Below, in pieces: positions 24,331 through 34,350 of a DNA stretch of 64,000 bases. Within the stretch, counting starts at the first letter, position 1; each line of letters begins with the position of its first letter. Where the stretch lies: assembly GCA_009746045.1 (NCBI GenBank), contig RPFO01000065.1:6983143-7047142 (forward strand), in the 5' to 3' direction. The position numbers were made by a program, and so were the translations under genes. This stretch comes from Mesostigma viride (Eukaryota > Streptophyta > Mesostigmatophyceae > Mesostigmatales > Mesostigmataceae). The notes under the pieces were generated by a model, which saw only the letters and a list, made by a program, of their open reading frames with translations, did no database searches and was not told the DNA's origin.

Positions 24331-24914
24331 CCCCGCTCTCTTGTTCCTCCCGCACCCCTCCTCTCTCTTTCCCTTTCCCTTGGCTGTTGAGAAGGACTGG
24401 GGTGAACACTCCACACCGTTGGTGGCTGCCTTCAAGCAGGAAGTTTCAAGGATCAACAAGTTTTTGTGAGCTGTCTGATATGGTCACTGCTGCGACAAAG
24501 GTGAGTTATCTCGTTTTTCATGCAATTTTTTTGTTGTTGCTAGGTAAGCCGGCCATTTTCTACTCCCCTTTCTTTTGCTCTCACGATTTATCCTTGTTGT
24601 GGTTTATATGGTCCCGTTAAGTGGCATGCATTATCACTATCCACATTAGTGCTGGAAACCATCCGCAGTGTTTTTGCTGCCGCCACCTCTGCTATTACCA
24701 ACGTTAAAGCATTCTTGCTTTCTAAGCACTCTTTTTCCATCAACTGCAGTGACAAACACAAGGGTAGACATAGGCAACGACAAATTCCTTGCATGCGTGC
24801 CTTGCTCTTCACCGGCTGGCTCGTTTGCTAGTTGTCTAACAGTTTCTACCGATAAACATCACATGCAATTGTAAGGTCTGCCTTGCTACCATGCTAGTGG
24901 GTAGCAGGGTGATC
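24331..24914. other. Body of the CACTA-like element, no gene recognised
   Basis: Short frames only; none matches a family I know. Confidence 0.4.
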
Positions 24915-25180
24915 GTGCTTGTTCCTTGTCAAGGGAGGGATGCATGTGGAGTAGGTGGGTGGGTGTGCTTGTTCCTTGCCAAGGGAGGGATGCACAAAGG
25001 TTAGGTAGGTGCACGTGCTTGTTTCTTGTCAAGGGAGGGATGCACGAAGGGTAGGTGGGGGCACATGGTTGTGCCTCGTCAAGGGCGGGATGGACGAAGG
25101 GTAGGTGGGGGCATGTGGTTGGTCCTCGTCAAGGGAGGGAGGCACGAAGGCTAGGTGGGTGCATGTGCTTGGTCCTTGTC
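24915..25180. repeat. 50-bp tandem repeat, about five copies
   Basis: Units read GTGCTTGTTCCTTGTCAAGG, then GAGGGATGCACGAAGGGTAG and GTGGGTGCAC, with scattered changes. Confidence 0.93.
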
Positions 25181-25859
25181 TTTTCACCGCCCAAGCGATG
25201 GCGATGTAGCATGCATTATACATTGATTCGTGCATTAAAAATCACTTTCCTTACAAGCGGCCTTTGCCGGCTCCATCTGCCGTTGCCATTTCTCCGTATT
25301 GCTTTGTCCGGACACGGTTTTTGTGTCGCAGGTCTTCCCCCGTAAAGGCACAAGCTGCCTGCGCGCGGAATTCTGTGGAGACACCTCGGTTTCCAACACG
25401 ACGGCTTCCCGTACATATCGAGCTCTGGATGTACAACATCTTCCCCCGGCGCACTTGCTCCCGGATGGAGCTTCTGTGCGGTGCCGACATCCCCGGATCT
25501 GTCCTAAGCACCGCATGGAAACAGTATTTCAAGCCACGAAGAGAAGCCACGAATTTGATGTTGACTTGATATGCTTCTTTCTGTGAGGGCGTTGGATTTT
25601 TGTGCATGACATGTAATCCTGCATGTAATAATGAAATGTTTTATGAAAATGAAACTCGTCTTGCATGAGCCTTGCTGCAAATCCCATTCATTTTTTTTTT
25701 CCCCCGGGTAAATGGGTGTTAGGGGTTAGGTTGACCGAAATGCTAAGTGAAATTCTAAGTGACATCCTGGTGACTGCAATTCAGAACGACATAACGACAT
25801 GATTGTAGTACCGGTAGTGTGTAACCTACGGGACGAATACCGGGATCGTACAGTAACGG

Positions 25860-26200
25860 ACCCCATAACCTGACCGGTAACCTGAACGTTTACCGGGCGG
25901 TAACCTGAACCAGCCCGGTAACAAGGCCTAGTTACCGGGCAATAACGTGAACGTGGCCTCGTTCCGGTTACCGGGCGGTAACCTGAACCGGCCCGATAAC
26001 AAGGCCTTGTTACCGGGCTTGTTCTGGTTATTGCCCGGTAACCCGAACGTGGCCACGTTCACGTTACCGGGCACGTTCCGGTAACTGCGGCCGTAACCGG
26101 AACGGACCCTGTTACCGGCCGGTAACATGGGTCCGTGCATGTTACCGGCCCCGTTACCGGGTTCGTTCGTGTTACCGGGCGTGTTACCGCCCGGTCATAT
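25860..26200. repeat. Right subterminal repeats, CCGGTAAC units
   Basis: The same repeat family as 20712-21180, inverted; the last 60 bp match the left end closely. Confidence 0.9.
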
Positions 26201-26313
26201 GCTTTTCTAGTGGTGCCCCCATCATGTGCCAATGCGTAATATAATTGCCTAGACCCATCACTGTCCCATCCCCTAAGTGCCCCAGTATGCCTAATATTAT
26301 TATTATTAGACAT

Positions 26314-26879
26314 GCCACGTCTATTGCATGCAGGCAGGGATAGGCAGAGAAGAAGGAACCTTGAGTACCTCTAGTGAGTGACCATCACCTGCTCACAAGG
26401 GTTGCCAACAGGCCCTATAATCTAAGAACGCAACGACATTACGTAGACACGAAAACCTGTCAGCACAACGGAGTAACCTACGTGACAACCCGCCCGTGTA
26501 CCGGGCCCCAGCACGTAAGCCACTCCCGCGGAGTCCCTCGCAAACCAGCCTGTACGGTTATGGCCTGCGTGAACCAACGAGCGAGGCCGGTGTACCCAGA
26601 GCCAGCGCTCACAGCACAAACATGAAAACGACAAGAAAACAGGGCTGGGCGCACACAACACCGCTCTACGCGTGCAGAGAGAGGAGGGACAGAGCGAGCA
26701 ATATGGCTGCTGCGCGCCCTACAACCACCATGGCTGCGTGCCCACCTATTTGCTGCGGATGCGATGTTATCGTTTCTTGCCGTCTTGGTGCAGATCACCG
26801 AATTCTCGTCAGGCAGATCACGAGGCCCTGCCCGCTCTGTACGAGCTAGGGTGGCCCTAGACGAATCCTCCGATACCAG
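26314..26879 (-). other. Gypsy leader with primer binding site
   Basis: On the minus strand, one base after the LTR comes TGGTATCGGAG (26868-26878), one mismatch from the initiator-Met tRNA primer site TGGTATCAGAG used by many gypsy and copia elements. The rest up to 26314 has no recognised gene. Confidence 0.8.
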
Positions 26880-27492
26880 TGTTACGAGCCGCACCATCGG
26901 CTCTGAAAGACCCTAGTCTAGCGTGGGTTACACCTGAATAAACTCGGAATCTGCTATCCGCCCGGACTACGTGAATGTAGCCCTGAATTCTAGCTAGTAC
27001 GCGGAATTACTAGCTAGGCCCTGAATGCACAACTAGATGAATTATGCATATACATGGAATGCACGAAGGGCGTTATAGTGCAGCCCAGATTTGACCCCTG
27101 GTTTGGCAGACGAGTTTTACTCAAGTCGATTTTATTCCAAACCAAAGATAGGAAGCCATTGTCACCTACGACATTTGTCCAAGACGGCGTGCATGCCAGC
27201 GGGTCGGCCGGGGGCCGAACCTCTAGCGCTGCAATGAATATCAGCCGTAGATGTACATAGTATCCGCCAGTCTGGCACCCGGTACCTGGCAGTCCCGGGT
27301 ACAGACCAGTAACACACCAAACCGAAAGCAAAGCCACGGGTACCTGGGCCGGCTGATGGAATAACTCGGCCAAGTCCCCGAATCTAACGTAATAACTATC
27401 GAAAGTCTCAAACAATATCAAAATGACTTTCGACTGACCAAACTAATTTATTTTAGGAATTGTTACGCCCAAACATGGGTTAGGGCCGTAAC
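26880..27492 (-). repeat. 5' LTR of the gypsy chromovirus
   Basis: On the minus strand it runs TGTTACGGCC ... GGCTCGTAACA (613 bp), with TG...CA ends. It opens with an inverted repeat, TGTTACG ... CGTAACA, over the first 32 bp. The primer site follows immediately. Related LTRs with the same opening design occur at 36857, 40476 and 44830. Confidence 0.85.
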
Positions 27493-28214
27493 AGCTATGG
27501 AGGGCAGGAACCAAGGAGATCATGGCATACAAAGCTTGTATGCAGTCAACCATGTCAACCATGGTTGGCTCAGCAACATTGCTGTCTTGTCACATCATCA
27601 TAACAAGGAAAGCTCAAATAAACCAATTATGGCAGCTATCTACATGCAGTCACACAAATGCAATATCTCCAACATGATCGTGGATTTAAAAAATTCCTTC
27701 CCTGCACGATAAAATGCAAAGAAACCAGTGGCGGCCGTTCAGCTTCTGACCGCTGTGATGCCGCTGCGAGGAAAGGGTGCGTCACTATCACACAACAAGA
27801 AGCGTCCATACGCACAACATCCTTGCCAGAACACGTGCTATGAAATCCCTTACGCCTTCCCTAGGATCTATCGGCTGAGACTGAAGCGGATTTGATCAAG
27901 ACATCAACGAAAACAAGCTAAAGCTGCCAGGTATTCGTCAACACGACGGCAAGCAACGGAGAGTTAACTGGCGGAAACTGACCAAAACGAACGCAAAAAA
28001 CTTCGAACGATGAGCTCTTCGAAGAAAGAACTGATAGTAGATAGCAGTCGCCACAAATCTATACCTTGCCCTCGTAGATCCCTCGCCCAGGCGCGCAACA
28101 ACGGCCGTTCTTCCATGGAAGGTTCCGACATGCACTGCGCAGGCCTGAAAACATACTTACCGAGAATGGCCGAAAATGTAGCAAAAAGCACCCGTTCGGT
28201 TTAGAATTCGATGC
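27493..28214. other. Intergenic stretch
   Basis: No gene, RNA or repeat recognised. Confidence 0.4.
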
Positions 28215-28520
28215 TACCGATATGAATGCACCCTTACGGTAAAAAAGACCCCCAAAACTACGAATTTACTGCCGCAATCACGAATTCTATTTTATTCCGC
28301 GCGACCAAAAAATGCAGATTACCCCCCATGCCGATGGCAGTAAAAGAAAGCAGCGATATTGTAAACCAGCCACTTGCCGCCGCAATCCAACATCATTAAA
28401 TCATCGTCTTCAACATCCAAGCATTTTTTTTGCATTTCTCTAGCCCTACATTGCTAGTTTCGCCTAAACGCAGTCGCCATGGCCACTTCTGCAAGTGGTG
28501 CGCGCACGGAGCACCCACTT
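28215..28520. repeat. Dispersed repeat, copy 2
   Basis: Aligns with 1880-2160. The shared core GCAGTCGCCATGGCC (28470-28484) is followed by a 6-bp stem CCACTT/AAGTGG with loop CTGC (28483-28498) and TGCGCGCAC. Confidence 0.6.
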
Positions 28521-28598
28521 TTCACGGTACGGCCGGTGCCGCGAGTTTTTTCGCGCGGAAAATATTCGGCGCGCCACGTCCCCTTAAATTATAGCATG

Positions 28599-29280
28599 CC
28601 TCCGTTGGGAGATCATGTAGCACATATTCCATGATGGATGGGTGGAGTGGAGGAAGCCGCGTAATCGAACTAACCTTACTCTAAGCTATCTTGTCTAGAA
28701 AATCCTAACTACACTAATCAAAACGCCTCCTCCTCTTGGGGGGAGGTGGCTTGCCCACAGGGTCGGGCGTGTGAGCCTTGACTATCTTCTGCCACCGCGT
28801 CTTGTCCTGCATGGCAGTCCAAAGACGGGAGAGAGAGTGGATACGGTGTTCAAACTGGGCTGGGACCACTAGGTCGTCCAGCAACATCTGGATGTAGTTC
28901 GTGACAGGTTTCCCTACCCTTTTGGGAATGTCCGCGGGGCCAGGCCAGGTCAGAATGTGCCGCCCTGGCTGGCCAAGCCGCTGGGGGCCGGCCAGACCAA
29001 GGGCGGTGTCGACCTGGCTGGTGCGAGCAAGGTGTCCTACAAATGCTATCCTACGCTGCCTAATCTCGTCCGAAACACGAGGCATACCATGATACAAAGA
29101 CTCTGATGACGGGCGCTCAGAAAACCCTACGTTAAGGACCTGTCGGAGCATCCTGTAAACCGTGCCGTTGAGCCTAGCTGCCAGTTTGGGTGTGATTGTC
29201 CACGCCTCGGCGCCATACGTGAGCACCGTGAGGACGAGGACCTTGAAGAGCATGCGCTTGCGGTGCTCGCCCAGGCCCTA
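28599..29280 (-). mobile_element. LINE, 5'-truncated, C-terminal ORF2 and 3' hairpin
   Basis: ORF 29253-28714 has the usual RT C-terminal blocks VLTYGAEAWTITPKLAARL, YRMLRQVLNVGF and RRIAFVGHLARTSQVD, and ends KPPPPKRRRRFD. The 5' end breaks off at 29280. About 90 bp past the stop comes the family hairpin ATCTCCCAACGGAG (28599-28613, minus strand). Truncation at the 5' end is the normal outcome of target-primed reverse transcription. Confidence 0.88.
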
Positions 29281-29914
29281 ACTCCAGATGTGGTCATAAA
29301 ATTTGGGCAATTTGCCACGGCCCGGTGACATTTGTAACAATTATTGAATTTCTTTACAATCACGTCATTGTCATAATTACATTGACATTATCATAGTACC
29401 ACTATGCTCGTGCTTAGGACGCACAGCCGGCACAGGCGGCCAAGCGCATCGCGGATGCCCACCAAGGCCTGCCAAGCTCGCAACCATGGCAAGGAAATAT
29501 GGTACCACCTCGACCGGCTCGGCAGCCGGCGGCAGCGCACCCCGGTGGAGCACACAGGGAATGGCGCGGCGCCGGTCAGCCTTGACCGTTGGTTGGCCAG
29601 TCGCGTTTGCCTGCCATTATGTCCTAGCTAGACTATCACTTGGAAGACATATCCACAGCAATAGAGTTGTCTCCCTCCATGCAGGTCTACCTAGAGATAG
29701 CCACGCGGCTCCCCGGCCCGGCCTTCGCGTCTTTCCTCTCAAACAACTACCCTAGTCCTTCCACGGCGTTGGATCGCCATGCGTCCAGGCATAGTTGTCT
29801 CACTTCATGGAGCACTCATGTGTGTGATCCACTATATGACAGGCAGCGCAGCCAGCCGATTACTGATAAAGATTGCAATAATGCTTTATGATGAAAGCAT
29901 GCAATGCCCAAACC
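29281..29914. other. Unassigned stretch
   Basis: Open frames at 29404-29891 (+) contain SPSMQVYLEIATRLPGPAFA, which I do not recognise. No other signal. Confidence 0.4.
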
Positions 29915-29925
29915 ATTCATTCCAT

Positions 29926-30002
29926 TAATTAATTAATTTATTTATTTATTTATTTATTAAATAATTAATTAATTAATTAATTAATTAATAGACATGCACG
30001 TG
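29926..30002 (-). mobile_element. Minimal LINE insertion, tail only
   Basis: 77 bp of (TTAA)n and (ATTT)n with CACGTG...TCTA at its 5' side (minus strand), matching the 3' terminus of the LINE at 45645-46587. It is flanked by the 11-bp duplication ATTCATTCCAT (29915-29925 and 30003-30013). Confidence 0.75.
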
Positions 30003-30068
30003 ATTCATTCCATAACATTTGACAAATTACCGTGAATGCCGAGTTGTGCTGCCGCAATTGTAAGAGTA

Positions 30069-30131
30069 TTCTCAGGGATATGTGCTACATGTACTCCCAA
30101 CGGAGTTATGTTTCTAATTAATTAATTAATT
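30069..30131 (+). mobile_element. Minimal LINE insertion, hairpin and tail
   Basis: 63 bp comprising TTCTCAGGGATATGTGCTAC, the hairpin ACTCCCAACGGAGT and an (ATTA)n tail, flanked by a perfect 13-bp duplication AATTGTAAGAGTA (30056-30068 and 30132-30144). Confidence 0.88.
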
Positions 30132-30531
30132 AATTGTAAGAGTAACTATCCTTGAGACGGCCAAGCAGCTCCGCACCTGGGCCGCGGCCACTGCCGAGGT
30201 CTTGGGGACAGCTGCGCCGCCCCCGCCCCTGCTACCAGCCGCCGCCGCCCGCCAGGCCGCCCTGGCAATCGGGCCACTGGCCCCGCCCAGGTTAGCGGCG
30301 GACTGTAACCTATAGTCCCCCCGCTGACCGGCCCGCCCGGCGACCCGCCAGACATGCCTCCTTTCACCTCCCGCGAGGTCACGGAGGCCGTCCAGCGCCT
30401 GCGTTACGATGCAGCCACTGGCTCTGACGAGATTCCGGCCGCGGTCGTGAAACTCGCCGCCGAGTTTGAGGACACTGGTGTCATGCAGCTCTTTCGGGAT
30501 ATCTGCCATCGCATTCTACTGTCATCGCAAC

Positions 30532-30876
30532 AGTTAAAGCCCGACCGGCTCAGCTATGGCGGTCGGTCACGTTGAGCTTGGGATAAGGTGAACACAGAGA
30601 ACTGCTGTCGGAGCTAGCCCACCACTGGTTTATGTCCTAGCCAGCAAACCCTATCCGGTTAGCCGTAACGGTGGGACAAGCTAGCTGTCCGTACCGACCC
30701 GGATAAGGCCCCGGACTGGGGCCTAGGTGGCGCCGGCCCTAGGCGCCGCCCTTAGACCGGTCGACCGCATCGGACCGCCGGATTATAGCCGGCGGCTTAG
30801 CGGACGCTAGCGGAAGGCGTGCGGACGGACATGGGGAACTTAGAGCCAGATCCTAGGGCTCTAGAGTTACTCAACT
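30532..30876 (-). repeat. 3' LTR of copia element
   Basis: Appears identical to 36341-36685. Contains GGCGCCGGCCCTAGGCGCC and several short GC-rich inverted repeats. Confidence 0.95.
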
Positions 30877-31253
30877 CCGACATACTCTTTTGTTCTTTGA
30901 TTAATTATCAAAATAATTACATCAAATGCAGACCATACAAAACCCTCTAAGGTAGGGAACTCAAGGGGGCCTCAAGGCCGTCAAAATCACCACGGTATCG
31001 ACCCGCGCCCTTGTGATCACACATGAATAGTGATGTAATAAGTATCGAGAAAAAAACAACTATGCCACCAGACAAAAGGTGACCCATTTATTAGGACCAG
31101 TGACCCGCCGACGGGCCCAAGGCACCGTCCAACGTGGCTAGGGTATGGTCAGGACAAGCAAAAAAACTACCACCATGATATTCGTGAATGCTAGCAACAC
31201 AGGGTGAGTTATGGCTGTATTCATAAAGCGCCCGAGCCGTAACCCTGTGTGGC

Positions 31254-33600
31254 TCACGGGTGTTGCATCGTCATGCGCTTGCGCAACACTGCGTACTGCG
31301 GGGCAGCCTCCCGCGCCTCCTTGGTGAGTGCATCCGCGGGATTGAGTTCATCCGCGATGTGCTGGAGACGCGTGACGCAGGAGGCCGCCTCAGCGAGTAC
31401 GAGGTAATCAACGTCCTGTGACCGCGCATAGGGATTGTCAAGGAAGGCCAAACAACTTTGTGAGTCAGTGTGCACCGTGCTAGTCCAGTGAAGAGTGAAC
31501 CCACACGAGCCAAATACCCAACCCAGCAAGTACCGCAGCCACATGCCATGTGAGATAGCTGAAACAATGCCCCGGCATTCAGCCGTGTTGGGGCTAGTGG
31601 CAATGCGGCTGTGCAAGCGCGAGTACCAATCTAACAACATGCCAGGCTGTCCCTCATTGCTAATAAAGAACAGTGCCCCCATGCGGGCCCGCACTTGGCT
31701 GACTGTGCGCGTCTCTAGATTAGCATCCGTCACTATCTCGAGGTGCACCGGCTGTGAGCAATCGAGCCCACGAAGCACAATGCCGGGCGTCATGGCCAGC
31801 TGCCGCCGAACATGAATGGACCCTAGTCCTTCCAGCACATCATCGGGCAGGCGAGCGAGCACTGCCAAATCAGGTGCCACCGTGTCCGCCAACCACCCGA
31901 GCTTGCCCTTAACCGAGGGCCCATGGGTTGCCAACAGCGGGGACGGGAGGTCGGCCAGCAGGTCAACCACATAGTTGCGGCTATCCTGCATGTGCATGAC
32001 CCATTCGCCAGAACGCGAATCCCGCTGCAACGTAGACTGCACGCCGCAAAACACCACGGGTTTACCCTCCTCATGATCCACCGCCCTGCCCAGGGGAAAC
32101 TTAGCCGCCACTGCAGCAAGAAACTGGGTAGCAAAGGTGCGAGGTGCCACCAGCTTGAAGTCATCGCCATGCCACACGAAGAGGGCTGGCTCGCCAGGGA
32201 CGCCGGTGGGGACCACAAAGAAGTTAGGATCCGCGCGATGGTACGTGGCCCCTAAGCTCTGCAAGACCTCCTCCGCGGAAATGCGGAAGATGATGGGAGA
32301 GCTCTGCAGCCCCTCCACCCCTGTCAACAGCTCGATATACTCGCTGCCAATGGTGCCATCCTGCCAGACCACCGGGACCTTCACCACGTAGCGGGTGCCT
32401 TGCCATGTTTGCTGCGCGACCCCAGCGTCGCTGTGGAGGAATGCCCGCTGAAAGTCACCGCACCACATCCCGTAGTCCTTGCCCGCGTTCCGCTTGCCCA
32501 AGTAGATGACCGTCAGTAGCCGATGCGAAACATGGTTGAGCCCAGGGGTATAAAGATCCTTGGCGTCCAGCGGGGAGGACCCCTTCGTCTCCGTGACCAC
32601 GGGCCTTACCCGGAACACCACCGAAGAGTTGGTCTCGTCCGGCTTGTAGGTGAGCACGAACTTCAACCGCAACCGCGTGGCCCCGGCTGGCACACTCTCC
32701 AATCCTCGGTAGACCTCGCGCTCTCGCCACTGCTCCTTGGCTCGAATGAACGCGTCGCGCCACAAAGCAAACTTGAGAGGATCTTGACAGTCCAGGACAA
32801 GTTGCTCCCACGTCACAGGGCTATCCGCCGCCAGTGAGTGTGAGTGGAGGCCGAAGCTGCGCGGGTGCCAATCCTGAGGCTGAATGATGGACTGGACGAG
32901 CGGCGGTGTGGAAAACGCCGCCATCGGTAAGCGCCGCACGACGCCGGGCTGCCCGACCACCACCCCCAATGGAGCGTGGTACTCGCGAAGCGGGATGCTG
33001 CCCACCCCCGCGACTGACAGCAAGTCAGCGGACACTGAGAACCCCGGGTATGATACGAAAGGTTCGCCCAGCAAGGCCACATCCTCGTAGCCATCCACGA
33101 CGTGAAACGGCGTGTCAATGCCCAACACCGGCAGCACCACCATCCCGGTAACTTGATATGCCGAAGTGCCTGCAAAGTCGGTCACCGATTTGTACGGCGA
33201 CTCTAGCACTGGATACAGGGTGGCTGCCCGACGAGAGATAATAGACACGGATGCTTGCGTGTCCACAGCCACCAGCTGCCACGGTCTACACGTAGGAAAC
33301 AAGGCTGACTTAACCGGCCTGACCCCCTGTGAGAGAGTTTTGACCTGAGCCACCCCTGATGCAGCTTTCGCTTTAAGCGCCTGAGCACGCCACAAGGCCG
33401 TGACCGTTGAAGCCAGGTCCCTAGGTGGGCGAGGCGCATGGGCAGGACCCTGACCCTCCGGCGAGGCCACGCTAGGCGGGCCTCCCACATTATCCGTGGC
33501 TAGCACAGGAGGTGAGTCACTACGTGCACTAGGTCCCGTCAAACCCACCCCATCCTCATCCCACCCATCCACGGGGTCATATTGGGGCCCAGGGGAGGGG
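31254..33600 (-). CDS. Copia protease-like domain, RT and RNase H
   Basis: The end of the polyprotein. Residues about 95-180 resemble a retroviral-type aspartic protease (LVAVDTQASVSIISRRAATL, later VTGMVVLPVLGI and VALLGEPFV), but the active site reads DTQ instead of DTG/DSG. RT follows: RLRLKFVLTYKPD, MWCGDFQRAFLHSD (motif A), VEGLQSSPIIF, and ALFVWHGDDFKLV, where copia normally has YVDD. RNase H and tail: LEIVTDANLETR, TAECRGIVSAISHGMWLR, VHTDSQSCLAFLDNP, and ADELNPADALTKE. Protease between integrase and RT is not the usual copia order (gag-PR-IN-RT). Stop at 31254; a 377-bp 3' UTR leads to the LTR. Confidence 0.9.
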
Positions 33601-34350
33601 GGGGTGTAGCTGTGTCTGCCCCTGGGAGCGACCCGTGGGGTACCACCTCAGATGCTACGACAGGCGCATTATCCTTCACTACCCACCCCAGTGCCCTGTT
33701 GGCTGCCAGCTCACTCTCCATGCTATCCCCTTGCTTATAGCCTGCCACCGATGCCCATGGTACCCTATACACCCGATCATTCCACTCTATGTCTATGACC
33801 CGCAGCGGCCAGTCTAACTTTGTGATGGCCCCAGGCCCCTGCATGGTGCCCCGTTTGCCGCTGGGCGAGCTCTCCTTGTGGAACATGACCAACTGCCCGA
33901 CCTCAAAAGCGCTAGACAAATCAGGCAGCGTGGCATCCTTGAGCCGCAGCTTGGCGGCGGTATCCTGTAGATGCTGTTGGTATGCCTCTACTACCTCGGG
34001 TGAGTAGGTGCCCGCTGACAGCCCCCGAGGCGTGACTAGCCCAAAGCCCTTGACATCAAGCACGTGCCTATGGTTGCACACATGCATGAGCTCCTTGCAC
34101 CACGCCGTCTTGACCGCGTAGGATTTGCCATGTGGGTTATCCTGTCGCTTGGCTGCCACAGTCTTGACATAGCTTACAGTGCGATCTATCATGCCCATAT
34201 TGCCGTGATCCTCACGCCCCACGATGACCACGGCCTCCATCCCCGGCAAACCTTGCACACAGCGGAACTGCTGGTCTAGCATGAGCTCCACTACGGGATG
34301 AAAGAAAGCCAGGCTGATCTTGATAGCCCTGTGCAGGTCAGCCTCAACAT
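33539..34350 (-). CDS. Copia integrase, catalytic core and C-terminal part
   Basis: Continues the integrase from the upstream frame after a change at the CCCC run near 34355. HRAIKISLAFFHPVVELMLD and QQFRCVQGLPGMEAVVIVG lead to HGNMGMIDRTVSYVKTVAAK, which occupies the place of the usual NGxxER block; an Asp stands where the catalytic Glu is expected. A C-terminal segment (FEVGQLVMFHKESS, ITKLDWPLRVIDIEWNDRVY) resembles the integrase tail. It ends at 33539 where the frame shifts again beside a run of C. Confidence 0.8.

Larger units (their letters stand above)
20697..26212. mobile_element. CACTA-like transposon with subterminal repeats, non-autonomous
   Basis: Both ends start CACTAGAAAAG, then 3 unmatched bases, then ATGACCGGGCGGTAACACG, and the inverted match goes on for about 60 bp. 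The flanks share GT (20695-20696 and 26213-26214), a 2-bp duplication. Both ends hold arrays of CCGGTAAC in both orientations, as expected of CACTA/EnSpm subterminal regions. The 5.5-kb body holds minisatellites and no recognisable transposase. It interrupts the small ORF of the gypsy element. Confidence 0.8.
20370..26313 (-). pseudogene. RNase H1 N-terminal (viroplasmin-like) ORF, split by CACTA-like element
   Basis: The two halves lie at 26313-26213 (starting MSNNNNIRHTG and ending in LYYALAHDGG) and 20696-20370 (KVGIFYSWVDCRNN, FKGLGTAWEADLFI, then a Pro/Arg-rich tail and stop). Together they match the hybrid-binding fold found at the N terminus of eukaryotic RNase H1 and in caulimovirus-type viroplasmin domains: YY-(V/A) strand, G-I-(Y/F)-x-SW-x-x-C, and F-K-x-x-x-x-x-x-EA. 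No catalytic RNase H follows. The ORF lies between the primer site and gag, an unusual position. It may be an accessory protein of this retroelement or a captured host exon. The junction shares one frame across the 2-bp duplication. Confidence 0.65.
8106..27492 (-). mobile_element. Ty3/gypsy chromovirus, opened by four DNA transposons
   Basis: Order in transcription direction: 5' LTR 27492-26880; primer site; small RNase H1-like ORF (26313 to 20370, split); gag from 20241; protease to 17605; RT 14752-13542; RNase H 11815-11212; integrase and chromodomain 9886-8106. Insertions: 20697-26212 (CACTA-like, GT duplication), 14757-17600 (TTAA), 11820-13537 (TTAA), 9895-11203 (hAT, 8-bp duplication). 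Without them the element is about 8 kb. At all three pol sites the reading frame is continuous across the target sequence. Further damage: frame changes in gag, an in-frame TAG at 9554 upstream of integrase, and a one-base frameshift near 8573. No 3' LTR was recognised, so the element is defective. Confidence 0.92.

Noticed and set aside
23666-24469. 250-residue Ser/Pro/Leu and Glu/Gly/Arg proteins
   Set aside because: Both strands are open because of the 9-bp satellite; no start context or domain.
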